Under the pieces are notes generated by a model. The model saw only the letters and a list, made by a program, of their open reading frames with translations. It ran no database searches and was not told the origin of the DNA. A DNA stretch of 64,000 nt from Nocardioides luteus (GTDB lineage: Bacteria > Actinomycetota > Actinomycetes > Propionibacteriales > Nocardioidaceae), in assembly GCF_015752315.1 (NCBI RefSeq), contig NZ_JADOVJ010000001.1:1364001-1428000 (forward strand), in the 5' to 3' direction. The translations under genes were made by a program, and so were the position numbers. Below are positions 25,059-33,862 of the stretch, piece by piece (the stretch's first letter is position 1; each line of letters starts with the position of its first letter).

Positions 25059-28000
25059 ATGGGCTGGAACAACCCCGAGATCCCCTGGAAGGAGCTGGAG
25101 CGGCGGCTCTCGGGCCGCCCGCCGAGCGACCCCTACGGTGACGCCCCGATCTCGCGGCGCAAGAAGCGGCTGACCGACGAGGAGGTGCGTGGGCCGGAGG
25201 GCCCGGTGGTGCCGTACGCCGAGCTCCATGCCCACTCCGACTTCTCCTTCCTCGACGGAGCGAGCTCGCCGTCGGCGCTGGTCAGCGAGGCGATCCGGAA
25301 GGGGCTGCGCGGGATCGCGATCACCGACCACGACGGCTTCTACGGTGCCCCGGCCTTCGCCGAGGCGGCGCAGAAACTAGGCCCCACAGGCGAGAGCGAC
25401 CGGCTGCTGACCGTCTACGGCGCCGAGCTGTCCCTGGGCCTGACCAAGCCGCAGAACGGGGTCGCCGACCCCGAGGGAAGTCATCTCCTGGTGCTCGCCC
25501 GAGGCGTCGAGGGCTATCGGCAGCTGGCCGGCGCGATCACCGAGGCGCAGCTGCGTGGCGACGAGAAGGGCCGGCCGACCTACGACCTCGACGAGCTCGC
25601 CGACCGGGCTCGCTCCGGCAGCTGGCTGATCCTGACCGGGTGCCGCAAGGGCGCCGTACGCCAGGCCCTCACCGGCACCGGTCCGATCGCCGCGGCCCGG
25701 GCGCTGCGTGAGCTCACCGACAGGTTCGGTCGCGACAACGTCGTCGTGGAGCTGACCGACCGCGGCCACCCGACCGACTCCTACGACAACGACCTGCTCG
25801 CCGGCATCGCCCGCGAGGCCGGCCTGCCGACGGTCGCCACCAACAACGTCCACTACGCCACGCCCGACCGGCACCGGGTGGCCGACGCGCTCGCGGCGGT
25901 CCGCGCCCGGCGCACCCTGAGCGAGATCGCCGGCTGGCTCCCGGCCGGCCCGGTGGCGTACGTCCGGTCGGGGGAGGAGATGGAGCATCTCTTCCGGCGC
26001 TACCCGGGCGCGGTGGCACGCAGTGTCGAGATCGCCGAGGAGTGCGCCTTCGACCTGCGCAAGGCCACCCCGAAGCTGCCCAAGCGCGGGATCCCCGAGG
26101 GCGAGACCGCCGCGAGCCGGCTGCGACACCTGACCGAGGAGGGCTTCGCGGAGCGCTATGCGCAGGCGTACGCCGCCGACCCGGAGTTCGTCGAGAAGGC
26201 CCGCGAGCGCGTGGAGCACGAGCTCGACGTCATCGAGCGCAAGGACTTCCCGGGCTACTTCGTGATCGTGCACGACATCGTCGAGTTCGCCCGCAGCCAA
26301 GACATCCTCTGCCAAGGGCGAGGCTCCGCGGCGGCGTCCGCGGTCTGCTATGCCCTCGGGATCACCGCGATCGACCCGGTCTTCTACGAGCTTCCGTTCG
26401 AGCGGTTCATCTCCGAGTACCGGGAGGAGGAGCCCGACATCGACGTCGACTTCGACTCCGACAAGCGCGAGAAGGTGATCCAGTGGGTCTATGACCGCTA
26501 CGGGCGCCGCAACGCCGCGCAGGTCGCCAACATCGTCGGCTACCGGCCGAAGATGGCGGTCCGGGACGCGGCCAAGGCGCTGGGCCACTCGCCCGGGCAG
26601 CAGGACGCCTGGTCGAAGCATGTCGGCTACTCACGTGTCGAGGCGCCCGACGACGTGGGCATCCCCGCGCCGGTCCTGGCGCTTGCCGCCGAGATCCACG
26701 GGGCACCGCGCCACCTCGGCATCCACTCCGGCGGGATGGTGCTGACCGAGGAGCCGATCGGGGAGGTGGTCCCGATCGAGCGGGCGCGGATGGACAAGCG
26801 CACCGTGATCCAGTGGGACAAGGACGCCGCCGAATACATGGGCCTGGTGAAGTTCGACCTGCTCGGGCTCGGGATGCTGGCGGCGCTCGACCACATGATG
26901 AATCTGGCTCGCGAGCACCTGGGGGAGGGCTGGACCCTGGCGACCATCCCCAAGGAGGAGCCGGCGGTCTACGACATGCTCTGCCGGGCCGACTCGATCG
27001 GGGTCTTCCAGGTCGAGTCGCGCGCACAGATCGGCACCCTCCCTCGGCTGCAGCCGCGCTGCTTCTACGACCTGGCCATCGAGATCGCGCTCATCCGGCC
27101 CGGGCCGGTGCAGGGCGGAGCGGTCCATCCCTACGTACGCCGTGCCACCGGGCGTGAACCCGTCAGCTACTCCCACGAGCTGCTGATCCCGGTGCTGGAG
27201 CGCACCCGTGGGGTGCCGCTGTTCCAGGAGCAGCTCATGGAGATGGGCCGGGTGCTCGGCGACTTCTCGCACGACGACGCCGACCTGCTGCGCCGGGCGA
27301 TGGGCTCCAAGCGCGGCGTCGAACGCATCGACTCGCTCAAGGAGAAGCTCTACCGGGGCATGCGTGCCAAGGGGATGACCGAGCAGACCGCCAAGGCGGT
27401 CTACACCCAGATCCTCTCCTTCGCGAACTTCGGCTTCGCCGAATCCCACGCGCTCAGCTTCGCCAAGCTCGTCTACGCCTCGTCGTGGTTCAAGCTCCAC
27501 TACCCGGCCGCGTTCCTGGCCGGCCTGCTCCGTGCCCAGCCGATGGGCTTCTACTCACCGCAGTCGCTGACCCAGGACGCCCGCCGCCACGGGGTGGAGG
27601 TACGCCGCCCCGACCTCATCCGCAGCCAGGCCGCCGCCGACCTGGAGCCGCTCGACGACGACGTGTCACCGACCGGGAAGGACGAGTGCCGGCTGGACGG
27701 GACCAAGACCGAATGGGTGCCGGGCACCCCCGACCCCACCCCGGAGCACCGCCGCGACGGCAACTTCGCGGTGCGGCTCGGTCTGGACTCCGTACGCGGC
27801 ATCGGCAAGGACGTCGCCCAGCGGATCGTGAAGGCCCGGACCGAGGCACCGTTCAAGGACTCCCTGGACCTGTCGAGACGCGCCGGTCTGGAGCGGGCCC
27901 AGCTCGAGGCGCTGGCCACCGCCGGATGTTTGGACGTGTTCACATCGAGCCGTCGCCAGGCGCTGTGGCAGGCGGGCTGGACCGAGACCGAGGACCAGCT

Positions 28001-28484
28001 CGAAGGGGTGCGGTTCACCGCCGAGACGCCCGCGCTGCCCGGGCTGGACCCGGTCGAGGAGACCCTCGCCGACCTCTGGGCGACCGGCGTGACCCCCGGC
28101 AGCCACCCCTTCGCCCATCTCCGGGCCGGGCTGACCGCGGCCGGACTCCCGAGCATCGGCGACCTCCCCACCTCGGAGCCCGGCCGGCGGATCACCGTCG
28201 CCGGCCTGGTCACCCACCGTCAGCGCCCCGGGACTGCGGGCGGCGTCACCTTCATCAACCTCGAGGACGAGACCGGCATGCTCAACGTCGTCTGCTCCGC
28301 CGGTCTGTGGAGGAAGCACCGCAAGATCGCGGTCTCCACCTCCGTCATGCTCATCCGCGGCATCCTCGAGCGCAACGACGGGGTGACCAACCTCGTCGCC
28401 GACCGCCTCGCCCCGCTCGAGGAGATCCACCCCGAGGCCGCCAAGGCCATCGCCTCCCGCCACCGCTCCCGCGACTTCCGCTGA
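25059..28484 (+). CDS. dnaE2: Error-prone DNA polymerase III alpha subunit DnaE2
   Basis: 1141 residues. A PHP domain opens the protein (AELHAHSDFSFLDGASSPSAL), then the C-family palm with the catalytic aspartates in PDIDVDFDSDKREK, the fingers, a helix-hairpin-helix region and a C-terminal OB fold (ITVAGLVTHRQRP). It is about the DnaE2 size, shorter at the C-terminus than DnaE1. It performs damage-induced mutagenic synthesis together with ImuA and ImuB. Last gene of the SOS operon, followed by the structured repeat at 28491-28597. Confidence 0.95.
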   Translation: MGWNNPEIPWKELERRLSGRPPSDPYGDAPISRRKKRLTDEEVRGPEGPVVPYAELHAHSDFSFLDGASSPSALVSEAIRKGLRGIAITDHDGFYGAPAFAEAAQKLGPTGESDRLLTVYGAELSLGLTKPQNGVADPEGSHLLVLARGVEGYRQLAGAITEAQLRGDEKGRPTYDLDELADRARSGSWLILTGCRKGAVRQALTGTGPIAAARALRELTDRFGRDNVVVELTDRGHPTDSYDNDLLAGIAREAGLPTVATNNVHYATPDRHRVADALAAVRARRTLSEIAGWLPAGPVAYVRSGEEMEHLFRRYPGAVARSVEIAEECAFDLRKATPKLPKRGIPEGETAASRLRHLTEEGFAERYAQAYAADPEFVEKARERVEHELDVIERKDFPGYFVIVHDIVEFARSQDILCQGRGSAAASAVCYALGITAIDPVFYELPFERFISEYREEEPDIDVDFDSDKREKVIQWVYDRYGRRNAAQVANIVGYRPKMAVRDAAKALGHSPGQQDAWSKHVGYSRVEAPDDVGIPAPVLALAAEIHGAPRHLGIHSGGMVLTEEPIGEVVPIERARMDKRTVIQWDKDAAEYMGLVKFDLLGLGMLAALDHMMNLAREHLGEGWTLATIPKEEPAVYDMLCRADSIGVFQVESRAQIGTLPRLQPRCFYDLAIEIALIRPGPVQGGAVHPYVRRATGREPVSYSHELLIPVLERTRGVPLFQEQLMEMGRVLGDFSHDDADLLRRAMGSKRGVERIDSLKEKLYRGMRAKGMTEQTAKAVYTQILSFANFGFAESHALSFAKLVYASSWFKLHYPAAFLAGLLRAQPMGFYSPQSLTQDARRHGVEVRRPDLIRSQAAADLEPLDDDVSPTGKDECRLDGTKTEWVPGTPDPTPEHRRDGNFAVRLGLDSVRGIGKDVAQRIVKARTEAPFKDSLDLSRRAGLERAQLEALATAGCLDVFTSSRRQALWQAGWTETEDQLEGVRFTAETPALPGLDPVEETLADLWATGVTPGSHPFAHLRAGLTAAGLPSIGDLPTSEPGRRITVAGLVTHRQRPGTAGGVTFINLEDETGMLNVVCSAGLWRKHRKIAVSTSVMLIRGILERNDGVTNLVADRLAPLEEIHPEAAKAIASRHRSRDFR

Positions 28485-28490
28485 CCCCCG

Positions 28491-28597
28491 CGCCGAATCC
28501 GCAGAAATGGCGAGCCGAGTCTGTAGCTGTGGGCGACGAAAGTAGAGATTCGTCGCCCACAACTACAGACTCGCGCCCCAGAACCACCGATTCGGCG
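28491..28597. repeat. Array of alternating degenerate repeats forming a long hairpin, copy B
   Basis: The arm at 28516-28540 pairs with 28549-28573 at 24 of 25 positions across an 8-base loop, and an outer CGCCGAATC (28491-28499) pairs with GATTCGGCG (28589-28597). It lies between convergent dnaE2 and an acetyltransferase gene, so it can serve as a bidirectional terminator. It uses the same unit (CGCCGARTC, GTAGNTGTGG) as the array before imuA, which a plain terminator would not explain. Confidence 0.85.
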
Positions 28598-28601
28598 AGA
28601 G

Positions 28602-29333
28602 TCAGGCCGGAGCGCGGAAGAGCTCGAAGGTCGTACGCCGCCGCTCCTCGAACCCGAGGCCGAGGTAGACCGAGATGGCGCCGGTGTTGGCGACCGAGGC
28701 GTGCATCAGGGCGCGCGCACCGCGGGCGTGGATGTCGGCGGTGACGGCTCGGACGAGGCGGCCGGCGAGGCCGCGGCCACGGGCCTCGGGGGCGGTGCAG
28801 ACGGCGCTGATCTCGATCCACCCGCCCGGGTGCATCCGCTGACCGGCCATCGCGACGAGCCGGCCCTCGTCGCGCAGTCCCAGATACGTACCCATCGTGT
28901 GGGTCGACTTCTCGAACGGTCCGGGCTCGGTGCGAGCGACGAGGTCGAGCATCTCGGGCACGTCGGCGGCGCCGAGCACGACCGCCTCGGGATCGGGGGC
29001 CGCGGCGACCCGAGCAGTCTCGACGAGCTGGACCCCTTCGCCGCCTCCGACCAGCTCCCAGCCTTCGCCGCAGACACCGGCGGCACCGGTGATCAGCGCG
29101 GTGCCGCCGGGGCCGACGGCCGCGGCCAGGTCACGCCATGCCTGAGCCGAACCCGGGTCGGAGACCGCGGCGAACGGCGAGACGTCGGGCCGGTAGCGAC
29201 GAGCGAGCCCCGTGCCCTCGGCGAGCGAGGCGTGCGCACCGGTCAGCGAGTGCCAGACCGGGTTGTCGAGGACATCGTCGAGAAGAAGATCTGACTGCGA
29301 GACGGACACCCCAGGATTTTCCCACCACCCCAT
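28602..29333 (-). CDS. GNAT-family N-acetyltransferase
   Basis: 243 residues. The acetyl-CoA binding motif is clear in the C-terminal half: VCTAPEARGRGLAGRLVRAV (RGRGLA), followed by HASVANTGAISVYLGLGFEER, a standard GNAT strand-helix ending. The N-terminal half is a second, degenerate GNAT-like lobe. ATG at 29333, with a TAACCG -10-like element six bases upstream on the minus strand. The acceptor substrate is unknown. Divergent from hemW. Confidence 0.85.
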   Translation of the reverse strand: MGWWENPGVSVSQSDLLLDDVLDNPVWHSLTGAHASLAEGTGLARRYRPDVSPFAAVSDPGSAQAWRDLAAAVGPGGTALITGAAGVCGEGWELVGGGEGVQLVETARVAAAPDPEAVVLGAADVPEMLDLVARTEPGPFEKSTHTMGTYLGLRDEGRLVAMAGQRMHPGGWIEISAVCTAPEARGRGLAGRLVRAVTADIHARGARALMHASVANTGAISVYLGLGFEERRRTTFELFRAPA

Positions 29334-29367
29334 CAGGCACGGTTAACCCTTTTCGACAGGTGGATCC

Positions 29368-29373
29368 GATAAT
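29368..29373 (+). promoter_or_regulatory. -10 element of a leaderless hemW promoter
   Basis: GATAAT lies seven bases upstream of GTG 29380. The purine tract GGAGGA touches the GTG with no spacing, so it cannot serve as a normal ribosome site for this start; a leaderless mRNA is the better reading. A palindrome GGTTAACC lies at 29341-29348 between this promoter and the divergent acetyltransferase gene. Confidence 0.55.
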
Positions 29374-29379
29374 GGAGGA

Positions 29380-30591
29380 GTGCCTTCCGCTCTGCCTCCC
29401 GGCGATCCCGCCCCCACCGACGGGTCGCTCCCGGCCGACTCGCTGAGCACGCTGGGGGAGAAGGGCCTGGGCTTCTACGTCCACGTCCCGTTCTGCACGG
29501 TCCGGTGCGGCTACTGCGACTTCAACACCTACACGGCGGTCGAGCTCGGCGAAGGCGTGAGCAGGCAGACGTACGCCGACCAGGCCATCGAGGAGGTCAG
29601 GCTGGCGCGCCGGGTGCTCGGTGAGCGTGACAAGCACGTGGACACCGTCTTCTTCGGCGGCGGCACCCCGACGCTCCTGCCGGCGCAAGACCTCACCGGC
29701 ATCCTCCGGGCGATCAAGGACGAGTTCGGCCTCGCCGACGACGTCGAGGTGACGACCGAGGCCAACCCCGACTCCGTCGACCTCGACTACCTGCGCGCGC
29801 TGCGCGAGGGCGGCTTCACCCGGCTCAGCTTCGGCATGCAGTCCGCGGTCCCGCACGTGCTGCACACCCTCGACCGCACCCACGACCCCGAGCGGGTCCC
29901 GCTGGTCGTGGAGTGGGCCCGCGAGGCGGGCTTCGAGCAGGTCTCCCTCGACCTCATCTACGGCACCCCGGGCGAGTCGATCGACGACTGGCGCACCAGC
30001 CTCGACACCGCGCTCGCCAGCAACCCCGACCACATCTCGGCCTACTCGCTCATCGTCGAGGACGGCACCGCCCTGGCCCGACGGGTCCGACGGGGCGAGC
30101 TCGAGATGCCCGACGAGGACGACCTGGCCGACAAGTACGAGCTGGCCGACGCCACCCTCCGAAAGCACGGCCTGACCTGGTACGAGGTCTCCAACTGGGC
30201 GACCGAGGAGAGCCAGCGCTGCCGCCACAACATGCTCTACTGGCAGGGCGGCGACTGGTGGGGTGTCGGCCCCGGCGCCCACAGCCACGTCGGCGGCACC
30301 CGGTGGTGGAACGTCAAGCACCCCAAGGCGTACGCGGACCGCATCGGTGCCAAGCAGAGCCCCGCCCACGCCCGCGAGGTCCTCGCCGAGGAGGACCGTC
30401 GGGTCGAGCGCGTCCTCCTCGAGCTCCGCCTCGCCGACGGCCTCCCGTCGGACGCCCTCGACGACGACGGCCGCACCGCCCTCCCCGAGCAGGTACGCCG
30501 CGGCCTGGTCACCGTCGACGGCGACACGATCGTGCTCACCGACACCGGAAGACTCCTCGCCGACGCGGTGGTCCGAGACCTGCTCCCCTGA
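29380..30591 (+). CDS. hemW: HemW-type radical SAM heme chaperone
   Basis: 403 residues. The radical-SAM cluster motif is VPFCTVRCGYCDFNTY (CxxxCxxC plus the HemW-type extra cysteine position), followed by FFGGGTPTLL and TEANPDSVD. The C-terminus has the HemW domain (WYEVSNWA, CRHNMLYW). HemW binds heme and delivers it to respiratory enzymes rather than acting as coproporphyrinogen dehydrogenase. Its place before DUF3097 and hrcA is the usual actinobacterial order. Confidence 0.93.
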   Translation: MPSALPPGDPAPTDGSLPADSLSTLGEKGLGFYVHVPFCTVRCGYCDFNTYTAVELGEGVSRQTYADQAIEEVRLARRVLGERDKHVDTVFFGGGTPTLLPAQDLTGILRAIKDEFGLADDVEVTTEANPDSVDLDYLRALREGGFTRLSFGMQSAVPHVLHTLDRTHDPERVPLVVEWAREAGFEQVSLDLIYGTPGESIDDWRTSLDTALASNPDHISAYSLIVEDGTALARRVRRGELEMPDEDDLADKYELADATLRKHGLTWYEVSNWATEESQRCRHNMLYWQGGDWWGVGPGAHSHVGGTRWWNVKHPKAYADRIGAKQSPAHAREVLAEEDRRVERVLLELRLADGLPSDALDDDGRTALPEQVRRGLVTVDGDTIVLTDTGRLLADAVVRDLLP

Positions 30592-30690
30592 TCAGCCCTG
30601 AGAAGCCCTGAGGCTGGGACCTTGGTCCTGACCGAAGGATCAGGGGTGATCCTGATTGGTAAAGAGCCTCCGACAGGGGAGAGTGGAGCC

Positions 30691-30885
30691 ATGGCAACCA
30701 CAACCCTTTCCCGTCCTCAGAACGACAAATGGATCGCCGGTGTCTGCGGCGGCCTCGGCCAGCGTTTCGGCATCAACTCGAACCTGATCCGGCTGGCCTT
30801 CGTCCTCTCCTGCCTGCTTCCCGGACCGCAGGTGGTCGTGTATCTCGTGCTTTGGATCATCATGCCCAAGAAGTCGTCCTACTGA
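30691..30885 (+). CDS. PspC-domain membrane protein
   Basis: 64 residues. LSRPQNDKWIAGVCGGLGQRFGIN and NLIRLAFVLSCLLPGPQVVVYLVLWIIMPKK are the standard PspC domain with one membrane helix. ATG 30691 follows a purine-rich site (GGGGAGAGTGGAG). Small stand-alone PspC proteins occur in envelope-stress systems; no pspA or partner kinase is nearby here. Confidence 0.9.
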   Translation: MATTTLSRPQNDKWIAGVCGGLGQRFGINSNLIRLAFVLSCLLPGPQVVVYLVLWIIMPKKSSY

Positions 30886-30897
30886 TCCTCACCACCT

Positions 30898-30943
30898 CCC
30901 ACCTCGGTGAGACACCTCGGCGAGAAACCGGCGTCGAGGTGGG
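30898..30943. terminator. Inverted repeat after the pspC-like gene
   Basis: CCCACCTCG (30898-30906) pairs perfectly with CGAGGTGGG (30935-30943), with a 28-base loop that has some internal pairing. It begins 12 bases after the stop at 30885, which fits a terminator. Confidence 0.5.
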
Positions 30944-30967
30944 TTAAATGTGGTGTCGTTGCGCACC

Positions 30968-31435
30968 ATGCAGGTCATTGCAGCGAGCCTGATCGCGATC
31001 CTCGGAACACTCCTCGGGTCCGGCGCCACGTACGTCATCCAGCGAAGCACCGCCCGCCAGCAGCAGCTCCTCGCCCGGACCGAGAAGCTGCGTCAGGAGC
31101 GGGTGGACGCGTGCGCCTCCTACGCGAGCGCGCTCCTCGAGCTGCGGACCAGCCGCATGGACCGCTATCACGCCGTGGCCGCGGACCGGGAGGACCGCGA
31201 GCACGCCCGGCGCCGTTCCTACGAGGTCCGCGCGATCGCGCAGGGCGCCAGGATGAGGGTGCGGCTCCTCATCCCGGACCCCACGCTCATCGCCCTCGCC
31301 GACGAGGCGATCGAGGCAGCGCTGGCCATCAAGCCCCAGGAGCCGCACAAGGACTTCCTGGAGCGGATCGAGGCGTCCCAGGAGGCGGTCGACCGGTTCA
31401 TCGACGCCTGCCGGGAGAGCGTCGCGCTGGAGTGA
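30968..31435 (+). CDS. Membrane-anchored coiled-coil protein of unknown function
   Basis: 155 residues from ATG 30968; an in-frame GTG at 30950 would add six. One N-terminal membrane helix (VIAASLIAILGTLLGSGATYVI) is followed by a basic, helical cytoplasmic region (QRSTARQQQLLARTEKLRQER). This layout is common in small actinobacterial proteins and matches no family I can name. No coupled neighbours. Confidence 0.6.
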   Translation: MQVIAASLIAILGTLLGSGATYVIQRSTARQQQLLARTEKLRQERVDACASYASALLELRTSRMDRYHAVAADREDREHARRRSYEVRAIAQGARMRVRLLIPDPTLIALADEAIEAALAIKPQEPHKDFLERIEASQEAVDRFIDACRESVALE

Positions 31436-31452
31436 TCTGGAGTGATGCAGCC

Positions 31453-32301
31453 TCAGACCGGCTCGGTGACGAAGTCGATCAGCTCCTCGACCCGCCCGAG
31501 CAGCTCGGGCTCGAGGTCGCCGAAGGAGTTCACGCGGCCGAGGATGTGCTTCCAGGCGCGGGCGATGTCGGCCTGGTCGCGGTGGGGCCAGCCCATGTGC
31601 TGGCAGATGCCCTTCTTCCACTCGATCGACCGCGGCACGTTCGGCCAGGTCTCCAGCCCGAGCCGGGCCGGCTTGACCGCCTGCCACACGTCGATGAACG
31701 GGTGACCGACGATCAGCACGTGCTGACCGACGGCGGAGCGCCGGATGGACTCCGCGATCCGGGCCTCCTTCGAGCCCTTGACCAGGTGGTCGACGAGCAC
31801 CCCGACCCGCCGCTCGCGGCTGGGCCGGAAGTCGACCAGGTGGTCGGCGAGATCGTCGACACCGCCCAGGTATTCGACGACGACACCCTCGATCCGCAGG
31901 TCGTCGCCCCAGATCTTCTCGACCAGCTCGGCGTCGTGTCGTCCCTCGACGAAGATCCGCGACTCGCGCGCGACCCTCGCCTTGGCATCGGAGACGGCCA
32001 CCGAGCCGGAGGCGGTGCGGGTCGGCTTCGCCGGTGCCGCGCGGGTCACCGGGGGAGTGAGGATGACCGGCTTGCCCTCGAGCCAGAAGCCGGGACCGAG
32101 CGGGAACGTACGCCGCTTGCCGTGCCGGTCCTCCAGGGTCAGCGTGTGCAGGTCGCGGTCGATCCGCACGATCTCGCCGACGAAGTCGGTCTCGACCTCC
32201 TCGACCACCGCGCCCAGCTCGGCGGGAGTCTCGACGGCGCGCCCGTGCTTGGGCTTCTTCCAGTCGCCGGCGAGGACATCGGAGCCGTAGCGATCGCTCA
32301 T
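31453..32301 (-). CDS. DUF3097 family protein
   Basis: 282 residues. The start DRYGSDVLAGDWKKPKHGRAVETP and the strand block EIVRIDRDLHTLTLEDRHGKRRTFPLG are typical of DUF3097, an actinobacterial family of unknown function usually located between hemW and hrcA as here. The central part (RIFVEGRHDAELVEKIWGDDLR) resembles a Toprim-like fold with acidic residues (FVEGRHDAE, LVDHLV), hinting at nucleic-acid binding; this is inference. Confidence 0.85.
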   Translation of the reverse strand: MSDRYGSDVLAGDWKKPKHGRAVETPAELGAVVEEVETDFVGEIVRIDRDLHTLTLEDRHGKRRTFPLGPGFWLEGKPVILTPPVTRAAPAKPTRTASGSVAVSDAKARVARESRIFVEGRHDAELVEKIWGDDLRIEGVVVEYLGGVDDLADHLVDFRPSRERRVGVLVDHLVKGSKEARIAESIRRSAVGQHVLIVGHPFIDVWQAVKPARLGLETWPNVPRSIEWKKGICQHMGWPHRDQADIARAWKHILGRVNSFGDLEPELLGRVEELIDFVTEPV

Positions 32302-32320
32302 CCGGAGAAGGTTAGTGGAG

Positions 32321-32593
32321 TCAGCAGCGAGAACCGGTCAGCACGCGCCCGAGCTGCTCGAGAACCTCGTCCGGTGTGGCCGCGGTCTCCGGGAACCGGA
32401 AGGTCACGTGGTGGCCGCCGTCGAGGGTGATCCAGGAGACGTCGACGCTCTCCGCGGTGAGGTGGGAGAGGCGTACGCCCACGATGTGGCGCGGCCGGAG
32501 CCCGAGCCGCGCCGAGAGCGAACGGCACAGGTCGGCCTGGTGCTCGTCGTTGGCGTGGGCCGCGATGCGGACCAGCAGATCGTCGGCGATCAT
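32321..32593 (-). CDS. DUF2470-like small protein, putatively iron-regulated
   Basis: 90 residues from ATG 32593 (GGAGAG upstream). The pattern IAAHANDEHQADLCRSL, then VRLSHLTAESVDVSWITLDGG and HVTFRFPETAATPDEVLEQLGRV, resembles DUF2470, the domain attached to heme-degrading HugZ-type proteins. An IdeR/DtxR box lies 42 bases upstream, which independently suggests a role in iron or heme metabolism. The product may bind heme or assist a flavin-barrel partner; no partner gene is adjacent. Confidence 0.65.
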   Translation of the reverse strand: MIADDLLVRIAAHANDEHQADLCRSLSARLGLRPRHIVGVRLSHLTAESVDVSWITLDGGHHVTFRFPETAATPDEVLEQLGRVLTGSRC

Positions 32594-32634
32594 AGGACTC
32601 TCCAGTGGGGGCGGAAACGGTGAAACCATGGCTC

Positions 32635-32653
32635 TAAGGTCAGCCTAACCTAA
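32635..32653. promoter_or_regulatory. IdeR/DtxR-type iron box
   Basis: TAAGGTCAGCCTAACCTAA matches the consensus TWAGGTWAGSCTWACCTWA at 18 of 19 positions. It lies upstream of the DUF2470-like gene on the minus strand and about 85 bases from the hrcA promoter on the plus strand. With iron-loaded IdeR it should repress the DUF2470-like gene. Confidence 0.85.
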
Positions 32654-32739
32654 GCCTATCTCGATAGCGAGAGAAGTAATCCGTGCCACAGAACGGAGCG
32701 GCCACCGGAAACTGGTTCCTGTGATACGAACCGGTAGGA

Positions 32740-32766
32740 TTGGCACTCGCACGGAATGAGTGCCAG
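32740..32766. promoter_or_regulatory. CIRCE operator (HrcA binding site)
   Basis: TTGGCACTC, a 9-base spacer and GAGTGCCAG: the arms are complementary at eight of nine positions and match the CIRCE consensus TTAGCACTC-N9-GAGTGCTAA. It overlaps a TAGGAT -10-like element (32735-32740), so HrcA would repress its own operon (hrcA-dnaJ), relieved on heat shock. Confidence 0.92.
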
Positions 32767-32790
32767 GCAGCCAGGGCGATAGGAGCGCAG

Positions 32791-33825
32791 ATGCAGAACG
32801 AACGCAGGCTCTCCGTCCTCCGGGCGATCGTCGAGGACTACGTGAAGACCGAGGAGCCGGTCGGCTCCAAGGCGCTGGTGGAGCGTCACGGCCTCGGCGT
32901 CTCGCCCGCGACGGTACGCAACGACATGGCCGCGCTGGAGGAGGAGGGCTACATCACCGCCCCCCACACCAGCGCCGGACGGGTGCCCACCGACAAGGGC
33001 TACCGGCTCTTCGTCGACCGGCTGACCACGGTCAAGCCGATGACCGCGGCCGAGAAGCGGGCGATCGCCGGATTCCTCGACGGCGCGGTCGACCTCGACG
33101 ACGTCGTGACCCGCTCGACCCGGCTGCTCTCCCAGCTGACCCGCCAGGTCGCGGTGGTGCAGTACCCGACGCTGAGCCGCTCGACCGTCCGTCACGTCGA
33201 GCTGGTCTCGCTGGCCCCGACCAGGCTCCTCCTCGTCCTCATCCTCAGCACCGGTCGTGTCGAGCAGCGGCTGCTCGAGGTGACCGAGGAGGTCTCCGAG
33301 GAGACCCTGGCCACGCTGCGCACGCAGATCAACTCGGCGGTCGCCGGCGTCGTCATCGCCGAGGCCGGCGAGGCGCTGCGCACGATCGCCCGCCCGGCCG
33401 GCCAGTCCGACGACGCCCCGCGGGACCCGCTCGCGTCCGCGGTGGCGGAGGCCCTGATCGAGGCGATGAACGACCACCGTTCCGACGAGCGGATCTCCAT
33501 CGGCGGCACCAGCAACCTGGCCCGTTTCGGCGACAGCTTCGACACCGCCGTACGCCCGCTGCTGGAGGCCCTCGAGGAGCACGTCGTCCTGCTGAAGCTG
33601 ATGGGCGAGGCGACCGCGGGCGGGCTGGTCACGGTGCGGATCGGTGCCGAGGGCCCCTACCAGGAGCTCTCCCAGACCAGCGTGGTCGCGACCGGCTACG
33701 GACCTGGCGACGAGGCCCTGGCCACGCTCGGCGTGGTCGGGCCGACCCGGATGGACTACCCCGGATCCATGGCAGCGGTGCGTGCGGTCGCGCGCTACCT
33801 CTCCCGGATCCTCGACGAGGCTTGA
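32791..33825 (+). CDS. hrcA: Heat-inducible transcription repressor HrcA
   Basis: 344 residues from ATG 32791 (AGGAGC upstream). The N-terminal winged helix ([40 protein letters not shown]) binds CIRCE. The GAF-like middle and the C-terminal dimerisation region ([29 protein letters not shown]) follow. A CIRCE site lies immediately upstream, consistent with autoregulation. Co-transcribed with dnaJ 37 bases downstream. Confidence 0.96.
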   Translation: MQNERRLSVLRAIVEDYVKTEEPVGSKALVERHGLGVSPATVRNDMAALEEEGYITAPHTSAGRVPTDKGYRLFVDRLTTVKPMTAAEKRAIAGFLDGAVDLDDVVTRSTRLLSQLTRQVAVVQYPTLSRSTVRHVELVSLAPTRLLLVLILSTGRVEQRLLEVTEEVSEETLATLRTQINSAVAGVVIAEAGEALRTIARPAGQSDDAPRDPLASAVAEALIEAMNDHRSDERISIGGTSNLARFGDSFDTAVRPLLEALEEHVVLLKLMGEATAGGLVTVRIGAEGPYQELSQTSVVATGYGPGDEALATLGVVGPTRMDYPGSMAAVRAVARYLSRILDEA

Positions 33826-33862
33826 GCAGCAGACTCGATTCAAGGAAGATCAGCGAACTTCG

